Source: Molanna angustata (taxonomy: Eukaryota; Arthropoda; Insecta; Trichoptera; Molannidae). Taken from it: DNA of 64,000 nt. Where the stretch lies: NCBI GenBank assembly GCA_963576475.1, contig OY754984.1, positions 22,035,215 to 22,099,214 of the forward strand, read 5' to 3'. Position numbers and translations under genes: made by a program. Positions within the stretch are counted from its first letter, which is position 1, and every line of letters begins with the position of its first letter. Below the pieces are notes generated by a model, which did no database searches, was not told where the DNA came from, and saw only the letters and a program-made list of their open reading frames with translations. This document shows, one piece after another, positions 23,136-33,050 of this stretch.

Positions 23136-24303
23136 ATTGTCTCATACTGCATATATTATAAATAGGTATATACTCGTTAAATATATTGTGGATTGTTATA
23201 TTGAGCCATACTGTAATTGTATTAAAATTGTCTCATATTGCATATATTATAAATAGGTATATACTCGTTAAATATATTGTGGATTGTTTTATTGAGCCAT
23301 ACTGTAATTGTATTAAAATTGTCTCATATTGCATATATTATAAATAGGTATATACTCGTTAAATATATTGTGGATTGTTTTATTGAGCCATACTGTAATT
23401 GTATTAAAATTGTCTCATATTGCATATATTATAAATAGGTATATACTCGTTAAATATATTGTAGATTGTTTTATTGAGCCATACTGTAATTGTATTAAAA
23501 TTGTCTCATATTGCATATATTATAAATAGGTATATACTCGTTAAATATATTGTGGATTGTTTTACTGAGTCATACTGTAATTGTATTAAAATTGTCTCAT
23601 ATTGCATATATTATAAATAGGTATATACTCGTTAAATATATTGTGGATTGTTTTATTGAGCCATGAAATGAGATCGTTAAGAAGGATTTGTAATAGAACG
23701 ATGTATGACCGGGTAAGAAATGAGGACATAAGGAAAGAATGTAAGATGAAAAAAGATGTCATTACTAGAATGAAAGTGAACACATTGAGATGGTTTGGTC
23801 ACATGGGGAGAATGAATGAGGAGCGCCTGACGAAGAAAATATACAGAGCGGAAAGGAATGGAATGAGAGGTCGGGGACGCCCAAGAAAGGGATGGCACGA
23901 CCATGTGAACGAAATTTTGAAAGACGGAAATGTTAGAAGTGTGAGCAATAGACGAGCATGTATGAGACGATGCATGAATGTGGACGAAGCGAGGGATGCA
24001 TGCCAGGATAGAAAAATGTGGCGTTCGGTTCTCTCTGCCTACCCCGCAAGGGACATGGCGTGATGGTATATATGTATGTATGTGCTGTTATTGTATTAAA
24101 ATTGTCTCATATTGCATATATTATAAATAGGTATATACTCGTTAAATATATTGTGGATTGTTATATTGAGCCATACTGTCTTTGTATTAAAATTGTCTCA
24201 TATTGCATATATTATAAATAGGTATATACTCGTTAAATATATTGTGGATTGTTTTATTGAGCCATACTGTAATTGTATTAAAATTTTCTCATATTGCATA
24301 TAG
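23136..24303. repeat. 91-bp tandem array split by a LINE
   Basis: Unit starts fall at 23136, 23227, 23318, 23409, 23500 and 23591 (exact 91-bp spacing) and, after an insertion, at 24101, 24192 and 24283. Units differ at only a few positions. A more diverged unit lies near 24501-24595. Each contains TCTCATATTGCATATATTA and GGTATATACTCG. Confidence 0.9.
23665..24083 (+). pseudogene. RTE-like LINE family A tail, copy 5, inside the 91-bp array
   Basis: The open frame from EMRSLRRICNRTMYDRVRN through LRWFGHMGRMNEERL, RGRPRKGWHDHVNEIL and MRRCMNVDEARDAC to LSAYPARDMA (stop at 24061-24063) is uninterrupted, so the copy is young. The (TATG)n tail ends near 24083. It is 5'-truncated at the same base region as copy 3. 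No long target duplication is visible. Confidence 0.85.
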
Positions 24304-24954
24304 TTTTTTTTTATATTTCAATTTTGTTTTGGATTTTTAAGTAATATTTGAATTGTTTTGAAATCTATAAATTTTTTTGATTTTTTACTGTTTTATAATA
24401 AGAAAACTATTTTCGCTTTACTTTTCCGTATAAATATTTTTTTACCATTAAACGTAGGTATGTATATTGTGATTTGTTTTTTAGGCTGACTTACTGTCTT
24501 TACATTTAAATTTTCTCATATTGCATATATTATTAATATAAATACATACTAAAACGAATAATATTTAGTAGATTGTTATATTTAGTCATAATGTTTTATT
24601 CAAATTTTTGTTTTGTTTTACTTTTATTGTTATGATTTGTGATTACTTTATAGTATTGTTTATATATTTCTTTTTTTATGTTATTTATATATATTTTGCT
24701 TGGGTTGTCAAGTTTTTGCTTACTTTTTAGTTTATATCAATATAAAAGTTCCTTTATATGATGCCTAGGTTATGATTTTTGTAGATTTAGTTAGTTTGTA
24801 TGTTTTTGTGAAATGTGACTCACTTCAAAACACGAGATAATTCTCTTTTTGAAGTTGAGTCATTCATAAATAAGTAATCATTATATAATAATCTGTAAAT
24901 ATTGTGTATTTGTATCCTTTTTTTAAATAAATAAAATAAATAAATAAATGTCTT
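24304..24954 (+). mobile_element. Probable LINE or SINE 3' region ending in (AAAT)n
   Basis: Non-coding T-rich sequence. A near-palindrome (GACTCACTTCAAAA with TTTTTGAAGTTGAGTC) lies at 24818-24866 and an (AATAA)n run ends it at 24925-24948. This looks like a retroposon terminus. The 91-bp array could be part of the same 3' region (inference). Confidence 0.4.
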
Positions 24955-25510
24955 TATATTTAAAACGAGGGAGTTGTGGCCAACGCTAAACTCCTCACTT
25001 ACAAGTCATTCTATAAAGTATTAAAATTTTTATGGAAAATTTTCAGCATTTTCATGATATGAATTTGATAAATTATTTTTTATTTAAATATTTTATTATG
25101 AATACTTCATAACTCTTCAATGCCATTTTATGGGAGTGATGTGCCTTTTTACCAATTTGGTAATGAAAGTTTCAAATTTTAAGTTAACTGCGCTTGGGGT
25201 CACTTTGAAATATTTGATAGTTAAAAAAAATAAGAATCACTATTCATATATCGTTCAAAATCTAATAGGGAGCATTAGATATACATATTTGCAAAATTTG
25301 AAAAGAATGAATGAGTACATTAGTCTATAATCGAAAAAGTAAAATAAACACGCCGTATATAGCACACACACACAGATACATTGTGATGAGACTTTCAGAA
25401 TACAATCTCAGCATGATACTAGTTGATAATCTGCAATAAAAAAATACCCTTAAAAATTGCGAAATCATAACTCCCCACTATATCCCCTTGGGTGAGTGAG
25501 GAGTAAAAAT
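24955..25510 (+). repeat. GGTTGTGGCCA-type repeat family (family F), plus copy
   Basis: Starts near GAGTTGTGGCCAACGCTAAA and runs through ACACGCCGTATATAGC and GATACTAGTTGATAATCTGC to AACTCCCCACTATATCCCC. The same order occurs in reverse at 37995-39810, and the outer part forms both arms of the palindrome at 34047-34740. The short frame at 25130-25330 has no recognisable domain. Confidence 0.65.
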
Positions 25511-25799
25511 GCTTATGATTATAATTAAATTATCTTTTTATGTAAAAAATAAATTTTACATTATTTGGCGGAGTTATTCCCCCATAGGAAATTTCTATCA
25601 GTCAATCAAATAATCAATTTAATAAATACATAGGTGCGTGTTGACTTAAATAATAATAATAATAAATTAAATGAACTAACCAGCTGTCCCTCCGCTGATG
25701 CAGGGATAGCTGAGAGTTCACTTTGCAGTAGGAATGGGCCTCTAAAAGAGACCCAAAGGTAAAAAAAGGAACAAGATATTTTGTATGGTTATTGTGGAT
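25511..25799 (-). mobile_element. Retroposon 3' hairpin fragment
   Basis: A diverged minus-strand copy of the LINE/SINE hairpin block lies at 25566-25600 (GGCGGAGTTATTCCCCCATA). The remainder has no recognised feature. Confidence 0.35.
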
Positions 25800-26076
25800 T
25801 TTGAATAAATAAAATAAATAAGAAGAAGAATATTTATTACCTATTTTTAATTGCTCCACAGGCAACTAACAGGTAGGTACCTACTACATATATCAGATAT
25901 ATATTTAAAATGCACTCAATAACGAGTTGCCATTCTGGAGTCTTATGACATTACCTGTGAAGATCTGGACTGAAAACACAATAAAAAACCTTGTCTCCAC
26001 CGGGAATCGAACACATGACCTCTCGCTTAGGAGTAAGAAATCCAACCAGCTGAGCCATGAAGGCCGTGTGACAATA
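25800..26076 (-). mobile_element. tRNA-derived SINE (SINE-2)
   Basis: On the minus strand the head reads CATGGCTCAGCTGGTTGG (A box) and GTGTTCGATTCCCGG (B box), then a body ending in GGCAACTCGTTATTGAGTGC. A TTATTTATTT-type tail follows. Two more copies lie at 43140-43290 and 43311-43470. The head is clearly tRNA-like and distinct from SINE-1 and SINE-3. Confidence 0.75.
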
Positions 26077-26671
26077 TTTGTGAGTCGCTCTCAAATGAAA
26101 AACTTGTTTTCCTTTACCGCTAAGACTCTATGAAAATAATCATAATTTGTTAAAATTTATTGCACACGCCCTTCATCCATTCGCCGCCCGGCGGTGATAT
26201 TTCGCGGAATCTTCGTTCGGTTGATAATGTTGATTTTAAGTGACAGGGTGGGCGAAGGGACTATACAACAACCACCTAATGGTAATAATTTCTCAAAATG
26301 CTTTTAATCCCAACATGGCCCCATGGTTTTAACTTAAATTTGTTTCGGCGAAAATTAAAATTTATTTATTTCATATTATTATTATTTTCGCGACATAACC
26401 GAGCACAAGGCGAGGTTTTAATGGCAATAAAAATTTGACATTTTCATAATTTATTCAGATAGAAATTTGTTTGTTTTGAGCATTTCATCTTAGATATAAT
26501 TATGATTTTAATTTCAACAACAAATAACGATGATATCATTTTTAAATTCATTCATTCATATAGACCATAATCTGGGGTCATCGGCGACAGGTGTGCGGAC
26601 GTTATTCACTATTTTACTTTTGACCCAAGATCAGAAATAAACTATTTGTGATATTTGTAACGATTTTAAGT
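26077..26671. other. No gene recognised
   Basis: Includes a less AT-rich stretch at 26165-26280, otherwise AT-rich. No coding region is supported. Confidence 0.4.
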
Positions 26672-26830
26672 TTTTTTTATTTGTAACCAGAAATAATATA
26701 CACTTTATACACATCAAAATTTTAACAATATAATTTTTTGCAAAAAAAAAATACTTAAGAACTAGATGCGGAACGTAAACTGCTTCAATTGGTTAAAAAC
26801 CTGTTCTGAAGCAGCCTATAATTATATTAG
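26672..26830 (-). repeat. Dispersed retroposon-tail repeat
   Basis: A T-rich start and then AAGAACTAGATGCGGAA, AACTGCTTCA and TTCTGAAGCAGC. The same order occurs at 53960-54180. The two GAAGCAG/CTGCTTC boxes can pair. Poly(T) at the left suggests a minus-strand retroposon. Confidence 0.5.
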
Positions 26831-26865
26831 TAGGTATATGGTTTAGGTGTGCGTGTGTGTCATTA

Positions 26866-27252
26866 CCCCCTATTCAGTAACTATTGTAACTAAAATAGGA
26901 ACGAACTAAAATTGTAGATTTTAGATTAACGGTCTTATTTCAGCGTTATAAAATATCAACTTGGCCTCAATGGAATAAAAACATACCTATATTAGCCGGA
27001 ACGTTCTTAAAAATTTACTGAATAAGACGTATTTTGAATAATTATGAAAATGATGAAAATTTCATAATTTTCATAATAATTCATAATACGTCCGATTCAG
27101 TGACTTTTTAAGAACGTTCCATCCAAAATAGGTACGTTCCTATTCGATTTATTCCAAGTTGATATTTTATAACGCTGAAATAAGACCGTAAATCTAAAAT
27201 CTACAATTTTAGTACGTTCCTATTTTAGTTACAATAGTTACAGAATAGCGGG
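26866..27252. mobile_element. Palindromic MITE flanked by TA
   Basis: Terminal inverted repeats CCCCCTATTCAGTAACTATT and the complement of CTGAATAGCGGG-type sequence continue inward for most of the 387 bp, so the whole element folds into one imperfect hairpin. TA lies on both sides (26864-26865, 27253-27254). The TA target suggests Tc1/mariner mobilisation (inference). Confidence 0.7.
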
Positions 27253-27254
27253 TA

Positions 27255-27623
27255 TTGTATGTTAACACGTAAAGTAGTTTATTTATCAGTGTCTTGTCTG
27301 TTTTTTTATCTATTTTTTTAATGCCCATTAAAAGCTATTTATATTTTTATTTATTTAAGAGACAAATCCAGTCTTATAAAATATACAAAAGGAATACAAC
27401 AAAAAATAAACAAAAAACTGACCAATTACATTTTTCCACAGATGACATTCATAATATACAAGCGCACACATTACAACGTTAAATAATAAAGAACATAAAT
27501 AAAAAATTAAAAGAATAAATTAAAATGTTATTAAAAAAATATTGCATGTTTGCCGGTGACGGGAAATAAAGGGAAGAGAAAAATAAAAAGGAAAAACGAT
27601 GGGGAAAGTATTAAATGTGCTAA
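27255..27623. other. No gene recognised
   Basis: AT-rich sequence. The frame at 27294-27482 is lysine- and asparagine-rich by composition and has no domain. Confidence 0.4.
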
Positions 27624-28201
27624 TCTTTATATATATAATTCTTCTGTACGTGTGTATGTCACTGAACTCTTCCTAAACGGCTGAACCAATTTTGATGAAT
27701 TTTTTTATGTGTATTTGTATGAGTCCCTGAATGGTTTAGATTCACAAAATATTAATATAATAAAAGAAAAATATAAAATGTGATTTTTTATGACTATAAA
27801 TTATAACAGGTGGCGCTAATGTCGACTTATCAATGTTTAGTTTATTCCATCTGGCGTCGTAGTTTGGATTTTTTTGACATTTAAAGTGCTTTTCGTTCTG
27901 TTTCGGTATTATTCATATTTCAATTACATACATGTGCATGTAATTTTATTTTCTGTTCACTGTTTCGTTATTATTCATATTTCAATTCATTCGTTTCCGT
28001 GTCCAGATCATACATACATATATGCTGTATTGCAATTATATACGAAATGACAATCAATCTAACCTCAAAGTGTTTAGCGGCTCATCTGACAAGAAAATGT
28101 TAGTTTGCGCGGCTAATAATATATGATTCAAATATATGTTACATATATTTTTTTTGGTTCACAAACAGTTCGGGCAGGACAACGTCTGTCGGGTACGCTA
28201 G
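27624..28201 (+). mobile_element. Non-autonomous Helitron, copy a
   Basis: Starts TCTTTATATATATAATTC directly after an A and ends ACGTCTGTCGGGTACGCTAG directly before a T. TC at the 5' end, CTAG at the 3' end and insertion between A and T are Helitron features. There is no Rep/helicase coding region. The next copy starts at the following base. Confidence 0.75.
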
Positions 28202-28878
28202 TCTTTATATATATAATTCTTCCGTACGTGTGTATGTCACTGAACTCCTCCTAAACGGCTGAACCAATTTTGATGAAACTTTTTGTGTGTTTTCACGTGA
28301 GTCCCTGAATGGATTAGATTCACAAAAATGAATTTAATAAAAGAATAATAAACATGGGAATCGTCATAAATATTATCGTAATACGCATTTCGAATAGTGG
28401 GAACATTGGCTTCCAATATGTCATAATATTGTGCAATGTTGGTTATGACATTAAAACTTGATGTTATTCTCACTTGATGTATTTGTTTTCATATTTTTAA
28501 TATTTTATGAAATTATTAAGTTGTTTGTATATTTTCTTATTATTATTGTATAAAGTATATTCTGTTTTATTAAGTGGTATTATGACGATAGGTATATCAA
28601 AGTTATCTCAATGTTATGTTTCGTAATATTTAAATTAATTTATGAATATTATATTAAATTATTTATTTTTATGTATATTATTATCATTATATTATCGTGT
28701 GATATTATTATATTGTGATATATTATTCTGTTCTTGATAGCCAAATTTTAAAAACATCCGTAATGTAAAGTGAGGTTATAAATATATATTTTGTGATCGA
28801 AACGTCAAGATCAAACAACAAAACGTGTGGAGAGAGGGAGGGAAAGAGAGAGAGGACAACGTCTGTCGGGTCCGCTAG
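28202..28878 (+). mobile_element. Non-autonomous Helitron, copy b, tandem to copy a
   Basis: Same termini as copy a (TCTTTATATATATAATTC to CGTCTGTCGGGTCCGCTAG). It shares its interior with copy c at 61016-62141, including AATGTAAAGTGAGGTTATAA and AACGTCAAGATCAAACAAC. A short GA-rich tract (28830-28853) precedes the terminus. Confidence 0.75.
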
Positions 28879-29113
28879 TATGATATAATGATAAAAACAA
28901 ATTTAAAAAAAGTTATTTTTAGTTTTCTTCAATTCAATTGGAAGCAAATTTAAAATATTTACTCCAAGGAAATGAAAAATTGTTTGTCCGTAAGTCGACT
29001 TGGTTCTCGGTATCTGTATATTTGCTTGTCTAGTCTGTCTAGTCTGACGGAAGTGCATAGATACTGAAGTGAAACATGGACGAGACAGATTATTCATAAA
29101 TAATATTTCTTGT
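28879..29113. other. No gene recognised
   Basis: Short spacer. A repeated TCTAGTCTG phrase lies near 29029-29047. Confidence 0.35.
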
Positions 29114-29356
29114 CCTTCTTCTTTTTGTGTTATGTCAGGTCTCCCCGACGTAGACGACCACCATAGAAAAGGTCTCCCTGTCCTGTGCAGTGTGAAACAG
29201 CTCTTCTACAGTTCTTATACCGGTCAATTCGAGGATGTTTCGCAGCCAGGTAAACTGCCTACGACCCTCAATCTTCCCTTTCATGACGAGCTGAAGGATG
29301 GCATACTTTTCACCTCTCAGAATATAGCCGAAGTGCGACATTTTACGGAGCTTAAC
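29114..29356 (-). pseudogene. RTE-like LINE C-terminal tail
   Basis: The minus strand reads KLRKMSHFGYILRGEKYAIL, GRRQFTWLRNILELTGIRTV and ELFHTAQDRETF, the end of an RTE-like ORF2. The (TTC)-rich start at 29114-29125 is the complement of its GAA-type tail. It is 5'-truncated to about 240 bp. A relative lies at 21703-22169. Confidence 0.65.
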
Positions 29357-29762
29357 AAAATAATATTTTTTTTTCAACATCCGCGAACAACTATTTGAGC
29401 TGGCATGGGACAGGGAGGCTCATTATTGGTGCGGAAAAACGATGTCATACAACTCCACTACAAAACAAATTACAATGGTTGAAGTGTCCAGAGCGAGTTG
29501 ATTACATTTTTTTTTAATTTTTCCTTTCATAAAAGTTTTACATCATAATAATTGTGATCTCACTAGTCTACAGGCTATCAGTGAGTTTTCCATACAAAAA
29601 GGTCAAGTACATATTACATTCCTTAAGTTATAGTATTAAAATTATAATATGGGATACATATTTTTATTTAATTACTTACTACTTATAAATGAGTCAATTT
29701 TTTTTAATTACTTTCTACAATATTTTTTTAAGTGTAGTTTTAACTGAGGAGATTTTATCAGA
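29357..29762. other. No gene recognised; left flank of Penelope palindrome
   Basis: AT-rich flank. AGATTTTATCAG at 29751-29762 recurs near 32314, 43 bp beyond the right edge of the palindrome. Confidence 0.4.
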
Positions 29763-31008
29763 CTTTATTAAAAAACACAAATATCTTTGTTGAGACCACG
29801 ATTGAGTTTTTATATTCGACCGGTTTCGAAACGTACCGTTTCTTCGTCAGGACGGATAACAACTAACTCTCTATGTATTATGTATGTTGCGGTCGGTGGA
29901 ACTAATGGTGGGTGGTGGAAGTGGAGGGGATGAGGGAGGTAGTAACGGGGGCGGAGTCAATATTTCTAACGGGAACATATTGATGAGCGGACTATTAGTT
30001 AAAATCTGATTATTTATTATGTTTTCACCTTTATTTATTGCTTTTCTTATTTCTAATGATTCTAAATTATCTAGTCTGTGACCCTGTTTATGTATATGCA
30101 AAATTTGAACCCCAGTACTACTATCGAAACTGTGACTATTTTCTATAAGGTGATCCGCAAATTCTGAAAAGTTATTGCTCTTTAAACATCGCATATGTTC
30201 CTTTATACGCGTCTCAAAGTTTCTCCCTGTTTTACCTATGTAGAAAGCTGTGCATTCACTGCATGTTAATTTGTATACTCCCGATTGACTAATTTTGTCT
30301 ACTTTATCTTTTGAATTTATTAAATATTTTCCTAAAGAATTATTTGTATAAAAAGCTGGTAAAATATTAGACGGTAGTTGCTTTGAAATATAGTTCGACA
30401 AATTATTAATGTATAAAATTCTACGGTAGGTTTTTTCATTAACATTTGGTTGACTGTATAAAAATTTTTTTTGGTTGTTATATATTTTTGTTTTTTGTTT
30501 AAAATACTATCAATCAATTGCGGTGCATAACCGTTGTTTTGAGCGATTTGTTTTATCGTATTTAATTCTGTCTGAAAGTTTTTATTTGACAGTGGAACGG
30601 ATATTAGCCTATGGACCATTGAATGAAATGCCGCGTGTTTATGAGAAATGGGATGATTTGATGAATTATGAATTACTATATCAGTATATGTAGGTTTTCT
30701 ATAGATGTTGAAGTCTATTTTACTATCTTTTAATGTTAATGTTAGGTCTAAAAAGTTTAATGTTGATTTTTCCTCTATTTCTACTGTGAACTGAATATTT
30801 GGATGGAAAGAATTAATATGTTTCAAAAATGACTGAAGTTGTCTAAGAGTACCTAACCATACACAAAGAACATCATCTACGTATCTTTTCCACAGCGAAA
30901 CATATTTAAGAAGTGGTGAATTACTGTGAAATATTATTTTTTCTAAATTGTCCATGAAAATATCCGCAAAAACTGGACTTGTAGGAGCACCCATAGGTAG
31001 ACCTTCTT
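29763..31008 (-). mobile_element. Penelope-like element, left arm of palindrome
   Basis: Minus-strand copy, 1246 bp, complementary to the right arm at 31016-32271. It differs from that arm only in two homopolymer lengths that I could find (A6 against A18, and A8 against A6). It is truncated at the centre within the reverse transcriptase and keeps the 3' UTR. Confidence 0.85.
29871..30994 (-). pseudogene. Penelope-like RT (partial) with GIY-YIG endonuclease, frameshifted
   Basis: The minus-strand frame starts MGAPTSPVFADIFMDNLE, passes the catalytic RYVDDVLCVW and stays open to about 30450. There a two-base expansion of an A-run shifts it. The second frame (30401 down to 29871) carries the linker and the GIY-YIG nuclease: GVYKLTCSECTAFYIGKTGR, then TRIKEHMRC and ENSHSFDS. 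The end is proline-rich. Penelope-like elements use this nuclease for target nicking. The protein matches the right-arm copy residue for residue outside the two homopolymer changes. Confidence 0.85.
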
Positions 31009-31015
31009 TTTGTTG
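31009..31015. other. Centre of the Penelope palindrome (7-nt spacer)
   Basis: TTTGTTG separates ACCTTCTT (31001-31008) from AAGAAGGT (31016-31023), where the two arms begin to pair. Confidence 0.8.
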
Positions 31016-32271
31016 AAGAAGGTCTACCTATGGGTGCTCCTACAAGTCCAGTTTTTGCGGATATTTTCATGGACAATTTAGAAAAAAAAAAAAAAAAAAT
31101 AATATTTCACAGTAATTCACCACTTCTTAAATATGTTTCGCTGTGGAAAAGATACGTAGACGATGTTCTTTGTGTATGGTTAGGTACTCTTAGACAACTT
31201 CAGTCATTTTTGAAACATATTAATTCTTTCCATCCAAATATTCAGTTCACAGTAGAAATAGAGGAAAAATCAACATTAAACTTTTTAGACCTAACATTAA
31301 CATTAAAAGATAGTAAAATAGACTTCAACATCTATAGAAAACCTACATATACTGATATAGTAATTCATAATTCATCAAATCATCCCATTTCTCATAAACA
31401 CGCGGCATTTCATTCAATGGTCCATAGGCTAATATCCGTTCCACTGTCAAATAAAAACTTTCAGACAGAATTAAATACGATAAAACAAATCGCTCAAAAC
31501 AACGGTTATGCACCGCAATTGATTGATAGTATTTTAAACAAAAAACAAAAATATATAACAACCAAAAAATTTTTATACAGTCAACCAAATGTTAATGAAA
31601 AAACCTACCGTAGAATTTTATACATTAATAATTTGTCGAACTATATTTCAAAGCAACTACCGTCTAATATTTTACCAGCTTTTTATACAAATAATTCTTT
31701 AGGAAAATATTTAATAAATTCAAAAGATAAAGTAGACAAAATTAGTCAATCGGGAGTATACAAATTAACATGCAGTGAATGCACAGCTTTCTACATAGGT
31801 AAAACAGGGAGAAACTTTGAGACGCGTATAAAGGAACATATGCGATGTTTAAAGAGCAATAACTTTTCAGAATTTGCGGATCACCTTATAGAAAATAGTC
31901 ACAGTTTCGATAGTAGTACTGGGGTTCAAATTTTGCATATACATAAACAGGGTCACAGACTAGATAATTTAGAATCATTAGAAATAAGAAAAGCAATAAA
32001 TAAAGGTGAAAACATAATAAATAATCAGATTTTAACTAATAGTCCGCTCATCAATATGTTCCCGTTAGAAATATTGACTCCGCCCCCGTTACTACCTCCC
32101 TCATCCCCTCCACTTCCACCACCCACCATTAGTTCCACCGACCGCAACATACATAATACATAGAGAGTTAGTTGTTATCCGTCCTGACGAAGAAACGGTA
32201 CGTTTCGAAACCGGTCGAATATAAAAACTCAATCGTGGTCTCAACAAAGATATTTGTGTTTTTTAATAAAG
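31016..32271 (+). mobile_element. Penelope-like element, right arm of palindrome
   Basis: Plus-strand copy, 1256 bp. It ends with a non-coding 3' region (GACGAAGAAACGGTACGTTT, GGTCTCAACAAAG) at 32271, mirrored at 29763 in the left arm. Both copies start at the same reverse transcriptase residue, so the truncation and the inversion share one cause. Confidence 0.85.
31030..32163 (+). CDS. Penelope-like RT (C-terminal part) with GIY-YIG endonuclease
   Basis: An open frame of 377 codons. Residues 1-90 are the reverse transcriptase palm (GAPTSPVFADIF preceded in frame by GLPM, then KRYVDDVLCVW, and FLDLTLTLKD). Next come FNIYRKPTYTD and a linker. At about 245-320 lies a GIY-YIG nuclease (GVYKLTCSECTAFYIGKTGR, with EHMRC and HLIENSH downstream), and then a proline-rich C-terminus. 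A run of 18 A adds four lysines after MDNLEK compared with the other arm. The N-terminal half of the polymerase is missing, so the product could not be active, although the remaining frame is unbroken. Penelope-like elements are distinct from both LINEs and LTR elements. Confidence 0.85.
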   Translation: MGAPTSPVFADIFMDNLEKKKKKIIFHSNSPLLKYVSLWKRYVDDVLCVWLGTLRQLQSFLKHINSFHPNIQFTVEIEEKSTLNFLDLTLTLKDSKIDFNIYRKPTYTDIVIHNSSNHPISHKHAAFHSMVHRLISVPLSNKNFQTELNTIKQIAQNNGYAPQLIDSILNKKQKYITTKKFLYSQPNVNEKTYRRILYINNLSNYISKQLPSNILPAFYTNNSLGKYLINSKDKVDKISQSGVYKLTCSECTAFYIGKTGRNFETRIKEHMRCLKSNNFSEFADHLIENSHSFDSSTGVQILHIHKQGHRLDNLESLEIRKAINKGENIINNQILTNSPLINMFPLEILTPPPLLPPSSPPLPPPTISSTDRNIHNT

Positions 32272-32690
32272 TGTTTTAAAAATGTGCCACAAAGTGAATT
32301 CTGAAACAATTAATAAGATTTTATCAGGTTTATCCATACCACTTGGAAGGGTGTTAAATATTTTCGGTATGCTTACTTTCAGTGTCCTTTCACCATAATA
32401 GTTTGTACATCTGGAAGTTATCAATTTATTTTGCACAACTTGTCTGGAATTATATATATTTTTTACAGGTAATTTATAATCATTAGAGAAGTAATGATTA
32501 ATAATTGTTTGACCGTTTCTTAGAAGTAATAATAGTTCGACCGTGTTTAATAATTTAAACAATCTAGCACCACAATACATTCAAGAGCTATAAATATATA
32601 TTCGTACGGTGAGTCAGGTGTTCTTATATTTAAAAATAAATAGATTAATTATTAAAAAGTTAATGTATGTTTTTATTTATTAATACCCAA
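32272..32690. other. No gene recognised
   Basis: AT-rich. The minus-strand frame at 32263-32580 (RTLKVSIPKIFNTLPSGMD and similar) resembles the extreme C-terminus of a LINE ORF2 (the TFKxKLK-like end) but is too short to be sure. Confidence 0.35.
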
Positions 32691-32788
32691 ACTATCTAAG
32701 TTATTTTTTCAAAACGATATAATTAGTAGTAATGATAGAATATCAAAATGAAAAATAGGTACCTACGCTGGTAGCAAGCGCTCTCTTA
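32691..32788 (-). mobile_element. Fragment of the TTAA-flanked foldback family
   Basis: Matches the right end of the element at 51298-51982 in diverged form (GAAAAATAGGTACCTACGCT, then AGCGCTCTC) and abuts TTAA at 32787-32790. Only about 100 bp remain. Confidence 0.5.
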
Positions 32789-32796
32789 AATTCTTC

Positions 32797-33050
32797 GATT
32801 GTTTTTTGTTTGCACTATGGTACCGAGATTGCCAAACTAGAGGGCTCTGTGAGCTACTGTACATGTTTTTTGTCGCTCACTTAGGCCCGAATTTATAAAA
32901 CGTACTAAGAATTATCTCAATGCTAAGCTTGATAATTTCCATACATTTCGATGTATGGAAATTATTTCGATCATTCTCAGTGCTTAAGTATTGACTTAAG
33001 CACTGTGAATGGTTTATAAGTACGGCCCTTAGCGTTGGGTGAAAAGGAAA
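32797..33050 (+). mobile_element. R1-clade LINE 3' UTR fragment carrying a MITE
   Basis: Similar to 8601-8710 in the R1 element: TTTGCACTATGGTACCGAGA, AGAGGGCTCTGTGAGCTACT and GTCGCTCACTTA, then GCGTTGGGTGAA after the MITE. It shows that the R1-clade family has other, diverged copies in this locus. Confidence 0.65.
32884..33028. mobile_element. 145-bp MITE with TTA target duplication
   Basis: Ends GGCCCGAATTTATAAA and, on the complement, GGGCCGTACTTATAAA. It is flanked by TTA (32881-32883, 33029-33031). The paralogous site at 8696-8698 has a single TTA and no insert. The TTA duplication and GGGCC-type ends fit PIF/Harbinger (inference). The interior holds two perfect hairpins, AATTTCCATACAT/ATGTATGGAAATT and CAGTGCTTAAGT/ACTTAAGCACTG. 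Confidence 0.8.

Noticed and set aside
29871..32163. A cellular GIY-YIG repair nuclease gene
   Set aside because: The nuclease is fused to a reverse transcriptase palm with YVDD, which identifies a Penelope-like element.
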